A DNA stretch of 64,000 nt, from assembly GCA_947846985.1 (NCBI GenBank), contig CANTUZ010000001.1, forward strand, positions 7,488,004 to 7,552,003. The letters are read 5' to 3'. This DNA is from Fratercula arctica. Taxonomy: Eukaryota; Chordata; Aves; Charadriiformes; Alcidae. The first letter of the stretch is position 1. Every line of letters starts with the position of its first letter. A program made the position numbers and the translations under genes. The notes beneath the pieces are model-generated. The model worked only from the letters and a program-made list of their open reading frames with translations, was not told the origin of the DNA and did no database searches. This document shows, piece by piece, positions 12,739-24,053 of this stretch.

Positions 12739-15356
12739 ACAGTTGGGAACAGTCATGCAAATTAGGATTTGTTTGCTTTGTTTGTTCATTTTGGGTGCTC
12801 TAGAGGAAGCAAGAAATATAAATGGGAAAGTGCCTGCAAGCCATATAAGTAATAAACTGTTTTGTGTCACCAGAAGACTATGAATTATAGGTCTAAATAC
12901 CCTGTGTTTTCAGGGATTTGAAAATGAGGGCTTCAATTGTCCATGCAAGCAGACCTGAGTTGTATCATCCCTTCCTGGGATTTGGGCCTTGCCGAAACCC
13001 AAAGGTGCTCAGTGCTATTGTTGATGGCTCTTGCAGTTTGAATGGAGCTTGCGTACACATCTCCACAGGTCACTGAACCTGTGAGAGTTTTTCTATGTGG
13101 TCATCTGCCTTTTTTGCATTGTGTCACCATCTTACGTTGTCTCAAGGGTAAATATTCCTTTGAAGTGTTCAGCATTAGTTATGGATTCAGACGCATCCTA
13201 TCGGTCATTCCAATGGTACCTATTCATCTAACCCACAGTAGGCCCATCTCTTCTCTCTTACCTTGGATACTTTACTGTATTTTTTTAGTGTCTGAGCATC
13301 TCAGGGTAATAATTTGTTGCCACAAGACCCTTGTGAAGAAGTTAGGAAAAGCTGTCATCCCATTTTACAAACAAGGGGGAGAAGCAGAACACAACTGCAT
13401 TGTGTAGAGATACACCGAGCACGTCAGTTCTGGAACTAGTGCTGCACCCAGGGTAATTAACCCAATTAACCCCTGATAAAGCTAATAGTCCAAGCATGAT
13501 ACCACATCTTTGTATCTGACTGTGCCGTGCAACTGGTCAGCTCTTGAAATAACCTTGGGGCTTTGTAACAAAGCAGTGGATGACAGAATGGGACATTATT
13601 CTTTTGTGGAAAGGGAAGGGACATTATTACAAATATTCACCACCATAGGTAATGGAGTAGCTTTGAGAGAGGGCTTTGATATGTTATTTTGGGTACCTGG
13701 GCCACCTCTTTGCTCGGTTATTTACCTTCAGTCTGTGAGCTGTGCTCTAGCTGTGGAGCAAAAGGATAACCCAAGTGTGTAGGAGCCATCAGATCCGCAA
13801 TCTGCTCTGCCATCGCCGTCTTTGCTGCGAGCTGAGTTTCAGGGGCAGCTACATTTAGAGGCTACGCGTCCTGTATTCCTCTGAATTGTTTATAATGTAT
13901 GGCGGAAACGTCTAAAATAGGATGCTGTATAATTAAAGAAAAAGCAAAAACACAGAAAGGCTGAAGCTTTTCCTCCCACAAATACATACTATGTATATGT
14001 ATTTTTTACACAAACACTTCAGTACCTCCTTCTTCGTGCTTCTGGTACCAGCTCCTTACCCCGCTTGTATTGATCTCTGCTGCACCAATAACCCTCTGTC
14101 CCTGTCTCCAGCTAATCTAAACATGTTGGTGTTCAGTTCCCATCCTTTTTTGCTGTGCCGCCTGCCTCTCAGTCTGACTGCTGCGGTACTCGCTTTGCTG
14201 TCACCACTCTGAGATTTTCTGAGAGAAGGCTTGGTCTTGAATTATTTTGGGGATGGAAAGAGGGATAGCAGAGTGCTCTTCCTTATTTTGGTGCTCTCTT
14301 TTCACCCACAGAATAGCTCTCGTGTTTTCTTCTTCCCTGCTGTGTCCTCACTTCTGAGGTACTTAGAGAGGAATATTCCTGTTTGGATAAACATTTACTA
14401 TTTTTGGAATAGGTAATGAGAAAAAAAAAAACAAAACCAGTCACGAGTGAAGAGCTGTGATTTCTAACACTGGATAGACACGTAGAAGTCTTTAAATGTC
14501 ATGACAGTAGCAGAATAGCAGTACTGGATTGAAGGACAGGGAATAAACTTGGGGAGATGGAATCCAGTCATCTGTTGTTAGAGGAAACACTGTCTTGTAA
14601 AACCTCACTTAAGAATTTGGAGGAGATCCACTGTAACGTGCTGCTTCTAACCTCCACTGTGATCCTGTGTTGGTCTCTGCTACTGCATAAGTATGATAAG
14701 ATAAAGCATGAAACACAAAAAGTCACTATTTAAAGATTAGTGCCAGCAAAAAAGCCAGATGAATCGCTCGCCTGAGAATTTGCAGTTTACCTGCGTTTGC
14801 CCCTTTACTGTCAAACAGAATCGCATGCCCTGATCTGTTGCATCTCTGCACGGTGGAGCCTTTGATTCGAAGGCTGGTCCAAGGCTGCCCACTAACAAGC
14901 CAATTTATGTCACATCTGGCATTAGCAGACTGAGTCTTTTTAGATGGTTCATAAAACTTTAGACCGGCCGCAGCAGAGAGAACAAAAGTCCCGACGGACC
15001 TTTGTAGCTCTGCAGCTGATAGAAGTCCGTGGCTGATGCTTAGAGATAAAGGGTGGTAAGATGTCAAATACGGAGTGATATTTCCCATGGAATATCTTTC
15101 CTGCTTCCAGCAATCAGGAGTTTAGAGGCTTCTTAAGTTTGAGGTTATGGATGGGCAGTTACTTTTGATAGACCGGAACTCATTAAAATCATTAGATAAG
15201 TGGAACAAAATTCTGCTGTCAGATATGGTAAAGTAAATCTGGATTTGCACCAGTGTAAGAGGACAGGGTTTGGTTGTTCGTTCTTTCTCTTGCTAGGAAA
15301 AGTGATTAAGCCTTGAAAGTTTGAATCCTCTCCTGAATTATTATGTTTGTTTGGTG

Positions 15357-15382
15357 TTTTTTTTTTTTTTTTTTTTTTTTTT
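15357..15382. repeat. Poly-T tract (T26)
   Basis: Twenty-six consecutive T followed by AATAAAG. On the + strand this does not mark a transcript end, because the T-run precedes the AATAAA-like hexamer. It is read as simple sequence. Confidence 0.9.
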
Positions 15383-16652
15383 AATAAAGAACTGGTTTGA
15401 TAATAAAATCTTGGCATTTACTTTATCAGTTCTTAACTGTAGTAAAGAAGTTTTTACTTATCAGGTATATGCTTATCAGTTTTCTAGTGTATATAGGCTT
15501 ATTCTATTTGAATAGAATCTGCTCAGCTATGCATTTTCTCCCCCTTTAGATATGTGCACGAAGAGGCTTTTGGAGATTTAAGGGGTGATTTAAACAATTA
15601 TTTTTTCGTCTATCACTCATGAAGTTCAAATCGCCACTAACTTTCTGCAACATCAGTTCTATAGAAACTCAGCATCCTCTACAATAAAAAATGTCTTTGA
15701 GCCAATCTTTCCATTTTTCTCATTTGTTTTCTGTTGCTTTTTTTCATATTATTTGGTACATTGTGGCTGACAGGGAGTTGTGGAGGTCTTGTAAAGTTAT
15801 TCATGGTATTTCTTTTCCAATTAAAAGTAGGTCCTTGTATAAAACCTTCTTTTGTTTCAGTGAAATCAATGACAAAATTGACTTTGAAATGCATGTAGAA
15901 GGGTCTGCTCAGTTTATCACCTCTGAAAATGAAAAAATTTGAATTAGGTTTATGGATTCATAGCATTCACAGCAGTAGTTTGCGTGTTTATTGGGTTCTT
16001 AGATGTGCTTAACTGCTGTTAAGCAGTAAACTCCCAGAAAAGGGAGCTTATTAAACGGTCTGTTTGCTAAACCAAGCTTGACGTCTTTATTCATTCACGT
16101 CTGATTATTTTACTACCTCCAAATGGTATTTTGGACATGGAGGTTGGATACTATTTTTTATTTTGACTTGGTTTGGCAGCGATCACCTATAGAACCACTG
16201 CAGCCTTGTGGGGGAGAGAGTTGCTTTGTTTTGTGTTGTGGTTCACAGGTAATTAACAGAATTGCCAGCTAATGTCTGAGTCCTTATTACCGGTGAATTT
16301 ACATAAAATGCACAGCATCATGGCTGATCTGAGGCAGAATGGGACTGGGATAAAGGATCTATGAGCTCTTCCAAAAGAATTTCCGAGTTCTGGCTTGGCC
16401 CCAGTGCAGCCTAAGAAAAATCACCCTGTCTGTCCCTCGGCTTCACCAAGCTAGATGTACAAATTCTTGCTGCTTTCCTGAATTTCTTTGAGGTCTATTA
16501 ATGTGTACAGTACTGCATAACAGTGTGATATTATTTCAGATCCCACATTTAATTTCCCTGGGTCAGCGTTAGAACCTTTTTGCCTTGAAACTGAGGATGA
16601 AAGGAAAACATATTGAAAAACAGGTATTTTGTTGTATTACAGAGCACCTGAC

Positions 16653-16689
16653 TTTTTTTTTTTTATTTTATTTTTTTTTTTTTATTTTT
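16653..16689. repeat. T-rich low-complexity tract
   Basis: Runs of T interrupted by single A (TTTTATTTTATTTT pattern). Nothing else is recognisable around it. Confidence 0.85.
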
Positions 16690-19220
16690 GGCAAGACAGG
16701 AGGTGGGAAAAAAGCTTGTGATTTTGGGGGTTCAGTATTTTTTGGGTGCAAAACTAAAACATCAGCATAATAACATATTTTATAATCTAATTTTAAAAAA
16801 GAGGGTGTTTCAGGAATCTATGCATCATAAATCGCTGTCAATATTCAAGGTGCTTTAAAATTCTTTGTTTTAAAATACAGTGGCTCAAAAGCATAGAAAA
16901 GTAGACGTTAGTTCTTTTTTTAACAGATGTTCCATAGCCTTTTATTTAGTTTTTTATTCGGTTGCTTACTACTGCAATTTTTGTATCTTTGTTCTTATTT
17001 TTTCCATTTATTTATCACTGACTAAAGATACTGTCACACCTGCAGAAGCCTCAAATTTATCTTCTTTTCTGAACAGGAGCCAGAAGACCCCAACTGTCAC
17101 GAAATCGAAAAGGCTGGCTAATAGCAAATAGCGACTTACTCTTGCCGCTATCCTCCAAGCAGGATGAGCTACCATGAACCGCCCTCTCTAACTGCCAGGG
17201 ATGCATCACAGGATTACAAAGCCCTGGATCCTCATAAGCAATTCAGTGGCTGAAATGCGGCTTTGACAGAATTTAAGTTTCCAAGTCCAAGCAGGCAATT
17301 CATAAAACTCACGCCCGCTCCCTTCCTCCCTGCTTAGATGCCTCCAAGGTTTCAGGCACCAGGGTTTTCAGAAGTAATTTCCCATCCTTTGTGCTGACGT
17401 TTCTTTCATTTCTCCGCTGTACTGGCCACCGTCCGCAGGTGGGATGGAGACATCCTCTCCCTGAGCCTTATCTGTTGCTGCTGGTCATAGCACTCTCCGG
17501 GGAGGTGGAAATGTGGATTTGATCTCCGGCGTGAAGCTTGTGCTGAACTTCCATTCACAAAAATGCAATTACACTAAGAGCGTCTCATCCTCCATCCATC
17601 TTTTGAGGGTAAAGAATGAAGCAATCTTCTCTACCCAAAGGAGCAATTCAGGCATATACATAGGGTTGAGGGCTTTAGGTGATGTATCGGAATCTCTTTT
17701 AGGTGCACAGGTCGGGCAGGCACCTGCAGTAGGAGACAGGGAATTTCAGAAATAGCCTTTTATCTCCTTTCTTACTGGCATTACTCTCTGCTCCTAGCCA
17801 ACACGCTGCTTTTCCTGCATTTTATTATTAGTCATTTTCATGAACTGCATTGCAGGAACCTAAAGGCCAGATCAGGAAGCTCTTAGCCTCAGCACGCTTT
17901 ATGGATCAGTGACTAATTCCATAGTGCTTTTCTCAAAATGTGGCAGAAATGTCGGTGACGATATGCAGTGTCACCTTACAGGCACCAGAAGCCCCCTAAA
18001 GTAGTGACTTTATTCAGAATGGAGCCCAGGGAGATGCTGGAAAGTAGATCAGCGATTCCACAGAAAATTGCTTAGATTTTTAATTAAGTCCAGAGCAGTG
18101 TATCACATCAACATGGCAGAACATCTGCAAGCAAATAGCGTGTCTTGATAGCTGGAGAAGTGTTGTGGGATTTTTTTTTTTTATTTATTTTGTTTGTGGA
18201 AAAATGCAATAAAACGGTAGGTAGAGGTAATGCTTATGGACTTCAGTTGCCATTCTTTTTTCGGAATGTTTTTGCTAGGCTTTCTTTCGAGATACATTAC
18301 ATACAAAAATAGGGAGTGAACTCCACCTGCAACTACAAACTGGGTTGCGACAGAGCCGAATGGCTATCAGTCCAGTGCAAAGCTGCAGGACCTTTGCCTA
18401 AGTCTTTGCAGATGGACATTTCTATGCTAATTTGTGGAAGGAAAGAGTCGGGAACTACATTAGTTAAATTGCATTTCTTAGTCAAATCAATGCAGAATAG
18501 TTAGAAAAAATAGGGTTTTTAAAATATTTTGGGAGGCTCGGCAAACTTAACATGGAATTTAACTGAACTCTAACTCAGTTACTTTCTACTTTCTAAGTAT
18601 AATAGCATACGTTGGCAAAAAAAGTCTGTTTTATACTGACTGTTTGTCTCTTCATTTGACAGATTATCTGTGAGAAAAGATTTAGGTGTCACTGTGAGTA
18701 GCTCATGAATTAGATTTCAATTCCTTATAAATTAATAGAATAAATACCCGGAGATGAAATCAGTAAAATCCAGAGGGTAATAGAAGTTTGAGTAAACAAG
18801 CAGCATGATTTTTATAGAGAACAAATCATGCAAGGCACACTTAATTGCTTGTTTTGATAGAATTTCTAAATTATTAGCTGCTGCTTATATTTTTTAGAGA
18901 TAGGCTTTCAAAGACATCAAGAGCAGTTAGGCACCCAGCTCCTGCTGATTTTAAGAGCTTGCTACATTATCTCCTGAAGTTTTAAAGAAAAGTTTGTGTT
19001 AATTGGCTTGGAGTTTAGTCTTGCTACACGACTTTTTAGACCCCCAGGAGTAACCGTGCCCAGACAGGTGTATACTGAGTTGCAGAGGGATGCTGGCACT
19101 GCTTCCAGAACCAATGTTATATGCAGACTTGCTTTATATTTTTATTAATGATGGTGAAGTTAGGCTCAAAGCAGCATGCCAATGAAATGAAAAGGCCAAA
19201 AATTCAGTAAGCTGCGAGCA

Positions 19221-19324
19221 TTTGAGTAACTTGGTCTAGTAGAAGGTATCCCTGCCCATGGCAGGGGGGTTGGAACTAGATTACCTTTAAGGACTGTTCC
19301 AACCCAAACCATTCTATGATTCTT
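19221..19324 (+). mobile_element. CR1 LINE 3' stub, about 104 bp
   Basis: Contains only the CR1 3' UTR: an AACTTGGTCTAGTAGAAGG block, CCCTGCCCATGGCAGGGGGG, the hairpin arms GGTTGGA and TTCCAACC, and the tail ATTCTATGATTCTTT. It is the same 3' UTR type as the 6298-7236 copy. There is no coding sequence; extreme 5' truncation is common for this family. Confidence 0.93.
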
Positions 19325-19379
19325 TAATACGATACTGTAAAACAAAGAGTCCCTCCAATATAGCTCATCAATCCTCCTG

Positions 19380-19465
19380 CAAAAAAAAAAAAAAACCAAA
19401 CCAAACCAAACCAAAAAAACCCAAAAGAACAACCCAAGAAAAACCCCAACCCAAAAACCAAAGTA
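19380..19465 (+). repeat. A-rich (CCAAA)n low-complexity tract
   Basis: Fifteen or more A followed by repeated CCAAACCAAACC and A/C-rich sequence. It lies about 55 bp past the CR1 stub tail and is not part of that element. Confidence 0.85.
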
Positions 19466-21049
19466 GGATTTTTCATGAGAATAACAGGTCTTAAAGACTT
19501 TTGATTGGAAATTCCAGATACAACCTGGGGAAGAAAGAGGGCTTTGATGACTCATTTGACAAATGGTGGTGCTCTGAAGCTCTGAAAATGTTACGTTATG
19601 CTGAGTACTTTTGTGAAGTCTTTCAAATCATCTGGTTATTCTGTGGACTGAAGCAAATTTAGGGATCACTAATGCAGGTAGATCGAAGAAAGACTAGAGT
19701 AGCACTCACATCTAATAACACACCCGTCTAAAACAGATCTTTTGTACTGGGAGACTGAAGAGAAGCCAGTAATTTGGACAAATAAATGCAAATCAGTTAG
19801 CTCGTTTCACCTGTCAGAACTCCTTGGAACTAAATATGGACACTTTTTCTGCCATTGTGTAATTGGAAGCTCTCCAAAGGTGGCATACATTGAATCAGCT
19901 GGAGAAAAGCTGAATCACAGTGGATATTTTTAAGAGGAATCTAAAAGGAAAGGAGACAGCGCAGATAAAGGAAATGGCAGGAAGCAAATTTGGCTGAAGC
20001 TGACAATATCTAATTCAAAACAGATGTCCTCAGACAGCCAGTGGTCAAGGCTGAAAAGAGACAGGAGGTGGTTCTGGGATGTTCTATGGGGGAGGAGGAA
20101 GTGTATGGACGTGGGCCAACTTATTGAACTGGGACCAATTTATCAGATATACTTGAAGTGGCAACATAGGGAATGGGGTGGAGAAAATAGGAAGCCCTTG
20201 AATGATGAGGGCAAGAGGAAAATGGCTACTGAATAGGGGACTAGTGATGAAACTTGTATGGAAGCGTGTCAAGAATTGGGGTTTACTGCCAGACAACTAT
20301 CCAGGTGTTAAAGGAAAGAAGTGAGGTGTTTGTAAGAACCATGGCAAAATCAGCAGCTCTCTAGGACCTAATTAAAACAAATGAACAAACAACAACAACA
20401 AAAAAACCCACGCCAAAATATTTAGGCTGTGACTCCTATAGGGTCTACTTTTGATGGTATTAAAATGGATGAAATCATGAACTCAATGGAGTCAGTGTGA
20501 GTTGAGATCAGCGTGGAGAGGAAAGACACCACAACTTAAAATGGTTTAATGAGAAAGAAAATAAAGGTGGATGGCATACCTTTAAGACTGAACTTTAGTA
20601 AAGTCAGACATTGAGTTAGATGTCTTACTCTCCATGCTCCTAGTCAAGGGAAAGTTAAACAGAGCCTATGGAAGGGGAAAAAGCAACATAAAGTTTTGTG
20701 TTATAGGATCATCTGAGTCAAAATAAATTAATCTTCTCTATCAGTATCATCTTTTTACAGAGCTGTTTGAAGATGACTGATAGCTGATGTTATCAGTTGC
20801 CAGTCATTGAGACAATAGATGTAAATCTAAGTCATCCAGCAAAATCTGTATCAACTTGAAAAGTGGCCTGAAAAGATAAATTGCAAGTAAATATTTTCAC
20901 CCTGCATGTGTAACAAATAAAGAAAAAGAAGAAAAATGCAGGACATAAAGCAGGGTTTCTTGCAAATTAAAAAATAAAGTTGTGTGAAACTATTTATTGA
21001 ATAGTCATTGTTCATTTAAAGCCCATTGTTGTATACTTAGGGTCGGGAT
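19466..21049. other. No gene recognised; AT-rich, possibly old repeat-derived
   Basis: No frame resembles a known protein. It includes a short (AAC)n run near 20385-20400. The sequence is AT-rich with few CpGs, which fits old neutrally decaying DNA, but I could not match it to a named element. Confidence 0.5.
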
Positions 21050-22090
21050 TGTATTGCTATGTTTCTTACTTTGTATTGATCAACACTTAATTTCACCGTG
21101 GATAGAATTTAATGCCTTTTTAGTTGTCCCAGTATGTCTGAGGCATCCATGCATGAGGGTTCACGGGAGATGATATGTAACTCTTTTCTAAGGAGCAGTT
21201 TGGGGTGAGGAAGGGTACCTGAAAGCATGGAAAATGCCACAAGACACACCTTATTAAGCAGGTGAATCCCACCCTTTATTGACAGCAATTAGTACAGAAT
21301 TCAGCCTCACAGGATCCTTGTGTAGCTTTACACAGTTGACTTTCATTTTTGCTACTGTGAGTAGCTCAATATCCCCATCAAACATTGTCAGCTCTCTGTT
21401 ATCCTCTTTTTCAGATGATTTATGAGTATTTTGAATTACATAGGTGCCAGCAGAGATTCTTAACAGACTTCACTGAAAGCTTCCTTCTACAGTGAAAAAG
21501 TGTCTTTTATTCCTAGCCTTCATTTTCAATTCTTGTCAAGCTGTTAATTCATTGGAGGATCTGTCCTCTTAACTCCTGAGAGCATAATTTCTTTAAAAGA
21601 CTTTGGTAAAGGATCATATTAAATATTTTGGAAATCCAAGCAGAATAACCAGCCTCATCTGTATGATTGTGATCTCCTCTGAAAGAAGAGACTGCAAAAG
21701 TCTGTGAAAAACATCTTCCATACGTTAACCCTGGTTTGAGTTGTCTCTGTTTTGCCGCGTCTTTGTGCTCTTTTATTCTTTTATATAGTCTCTACCATTT
21801 TTTCCAGAACAGACGCAGATTGTCTACTCTGTAGTTCCGTAGATCCCCCCATAGCCCTTTATAAAGTTGATACTGCAGCATCAACCTGTGAATTTGCACA
21901 CAAATAACACAAAGGATGAGTTAAGTGATGGGCTGATCCGCCATAGTTAATACTTTATGGTGTCATATTTGAGTTTGTTCAAAACTCTTGGGTGAATATG
22001 ATGGATTGCATGACTTGCTACTCCCCATTTTATGGATTTGTCCTAAAATCTTTACTACCAGCACTTCAATTTAGGGTAGTTCTCCTTAAC
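21050..22090 (-). mobile_element. Ancient CR1/L3-like LINE reverse-transcriptase relic
   Basis: There is no usable ORF, but the reverse complement follows the block order of a CR1-clade reverse transcriptase of the kind abundant in turtles and crocodilians. Near 22020-21978 it reads SKSCNPSYSPKS, which aligns with NKSPGPDGIHPR. At about 21890-21815 the nucleotides match the [15 protein letters not shown] block. Near 21645-21600 they match DFQKAFDKVPxQR. At 21453-21412 it reads LAPM*FKILINHL against [13 protein letters not shown]. Near 21395-21320 lies a decayed FADD region. Stops and indels occur throughout. Divergence is far greater than in the other CR1 copies, so this is an older insertion. 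The family name and the exact ends are uncertain; the alignment was made by eye. Confidence 0.62.
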
Positions 22091-23990
22091 TGTGACATGT
22101 GAAGGAATATGCAACAGGGACTGAAGAGTTCTGGAAAACGCATTAATCCTCATCACAGACAATCATTATTAGACACTTATAAAATAAGAGATTACAAAAA
22201 ATGTTCAATTTTTTGTAATAATGACAGATTGAACAGTTTGTTAATTGTCTTATTGAAATGAATAGCAGCCAAAGTGAAAAAGAAAATAGAATAACCAGAC
22301 ACATAACTGAAGTCAGAAAAATCCTTCGAGCACATATAGGAGGATAAATAAAATGAAGTAGTGAACAGCCAACATATGAAATTAAAGGCTGTAGAAGATC
22401 AAAGAAGAGAGTGTAAAGTTATGACAGAAAATAGCATTTGTAGTATACATGTTAATGGCCAGATTCTGCTATTTGGTGTGAACGTGCAAGTTCAAGTCCC
22501 CCAGGGTTAATTGCACATATCCATACCCCAATTATATCGGAGTGTTGGTTTTTTTTAGTGAGTGCTCTGTTACGCTAGAAAAACTTTGATTTTTCCATTC
22601 CTTTTACTGAAAAGCAACTTCTTGAAGCGTGAGAGCTACACATGCAATTTGCACACCCAGACATTCACTGAGTTAGTCTTACGCTCTTGGGGTCCTGAAA
22701 CCCCCTTGAACCTTTCCACTCTGATGTATACAAATTATACCCACCTCATAAAAGAGTATATATATTTTTTTGGTGTATTCATACGCTGAGTGCTTGATGC
22801 GAAATCCGCACCTGTGTTATGCCAATATATGCTGAAGTTATCACTTTTGAAATCAGTCTCTTTGAAACTGTTACTTCTGCTCAGAGCGTTGAAGTAAATA
22901 CATAAAGCCCGGTTCTGCCTGTAGGTATAGAGGAAGGATATCGGTAGAGAAGGTTTTATGGTAACACATGGTTTTCTGGCTATTAGCCCGGTGCTCTTAC
23001 ACTGATTGGTGTTTTGGTGGGAGGAGAGGCTCGTTTTCCTCTGATGCATAATCAGTCATTAATTTTAAACTCTGCCTGTTTGTCTTGAAGTGGCACAGCA
23101 GTGTTCAATGAGGCCTGAGCACATGTGAGGCTGTGATACCAGTTATCGCTCCCATTGCTCCCAATACGTGCAGATTTGGTCCAGGCCCTGTGCAAAGGCA
23201 TCTCTCCAACTTCAGCTGTTAGGTTCCTGCCTCTGTGCTTGTGCAGGTTATATACCAGCTTTTAACTGAAAAAGGAATTTGCTTCTGTTTTTCTAGGCAG
23301 TCCCACGCCTTAAATTTAGTAGGTGTGAACTCCATTCTTATCCTGTACTCCGCTTGACCTAATGAAAAGGGAAATGAGCATACTTTGAAGGCCTAATTGT
23401 TTTCAAAGATGCTTTCCTTCAGTGAAGGGGGCACTCACCAGATTCCTAAGGTGAAAAAGAAGCAAAAGCAAGAAAGGAGGAAAGACAGCAAGATAATAAA
23501 GGAGAAACAGTAATAGAAAGGAAGAAAACAGAAAGATCATAAGGGTATTAAATATTCCTGTTCCTGTTACTTGATGCTGACAGTATCTGCAGCTTAACGA
23601 ATATTAGACAGATTGATGGCTCTGTAAAGACTATGTTTTACCTTGGAATTTATTGTGCTAGCCTCCCATTGATATTTCCACTTGAGAATGTATTGCTTAA
23701 TAATGTGACCTGGGAAAGGTCATTAAAAGAGTTGTCGCCCTATTTCAGAGAGTTTTTCATCCTTAATGAAGAGGATGTGCCTGTTGATGTGCCCAGTAAT
23801 GTTAAATGTGCCCACTGGCAGGGCATTCTGCTCTTGTATATGGACAACTGAGCTGCTGAATGTCAACAGCAAATGTTGCTATTTAGAGATGTGAAGTTTT
23901 GGTGCATTAGCATAGGTTTGGAGCTCTTTTGCACCTGAAGACTCGTTATTGGACACTTCCACCATCACTTTTTCATCATCGGACTTTTAA
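22091..23990. other. No gene recognised
   Basis: Only short frames without recognisable domains. A purine-rich tract lies at 23451-23545. The final part (about 23930-23990) may be the upstream continuation of the old CR1 3' UTR that begins at 23991, but I cannot fix its boundary. Confidence 0.5.
23451..23545 (+). repeat. Purine-rich low-complexity tract
   Basis: About 95 bp made almost entirely of A and G on the + strand, with GAAAG, AAGGA and GAAGAAA units. No coding or repeat-family assignment. Confidence 0.7.
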
Positions 23991-24053
23991 TATTCAGCTG
24001 GACAGGGTACTGGACCATCTTGCCCACACTGTGCTTTTGCCAAGAAAGGTTGG
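23991..24053 (+). mobile_element. Older CR1 3' UTR, left part (split by insertion)
   Basis: The sequence CAGCTGGACAGGGTACTGGA, then GCCAAGAAAGGTTGG, matches the 3' UTR of a CR1 type whose next bases should be ACCAGATGATCCTTGAGGTC. Exactly those bases occur at 26201, on the far side of the 24054-26200 CR1. The two pieces therefore look like one older element cut by a younger one. The upstream limit is uncertain and the body of the older element is missing or unrecognisable. Confidence 0.75.

Larger units (their letters stand above)
7237..19220. other. About 12 kb with no recognisable gene
   Basis: Short frames only (up to about 138 codons), several of them produced by poly-A or poly-T runs, and none resembling a known protein. 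The part around 8.4-10.3 kb is somewhat richer in G+C but is not a clear CpG island. Embedded simple repeats (7784, 11184, 12680, 15357, 16653) are listed separately. No CR1 tail is present in this interval. Confidence 0.6.

Noticed and set aside
15357..15390. Poly-T followed by AATAAAG as a possible polyadenylation site or retrogene end
   Set aside because: Order and strand are wrong for either and no retroposed coding sequence is adjacent.
16016..16040. Small hairpin ACTGCT GTTA AGCAGT
   Set aside because: Six-base stem only; too short for a microRNA precursor or other structured RNA call.
22487..22505. GTTCAAGTCC, resembling a tRNA T-loop or B-box
   Set aside because: No acceptor stem, D arm or anticodon arm can be folded around it; isolated motif only.
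23633..23851. 72-codon frame ending QGILLLYMDN just upstream of the split CR1
   Set aside because: Looks superficially protein-like but no family was recognised and it is short; not called.
24020..24053. Apparent start codon and first 11 codons of the long CR1 frame
   Set aside because: These bases belong to the 3' UTR of the older CR1; the true ORF2 sequence begins only at about 24054.
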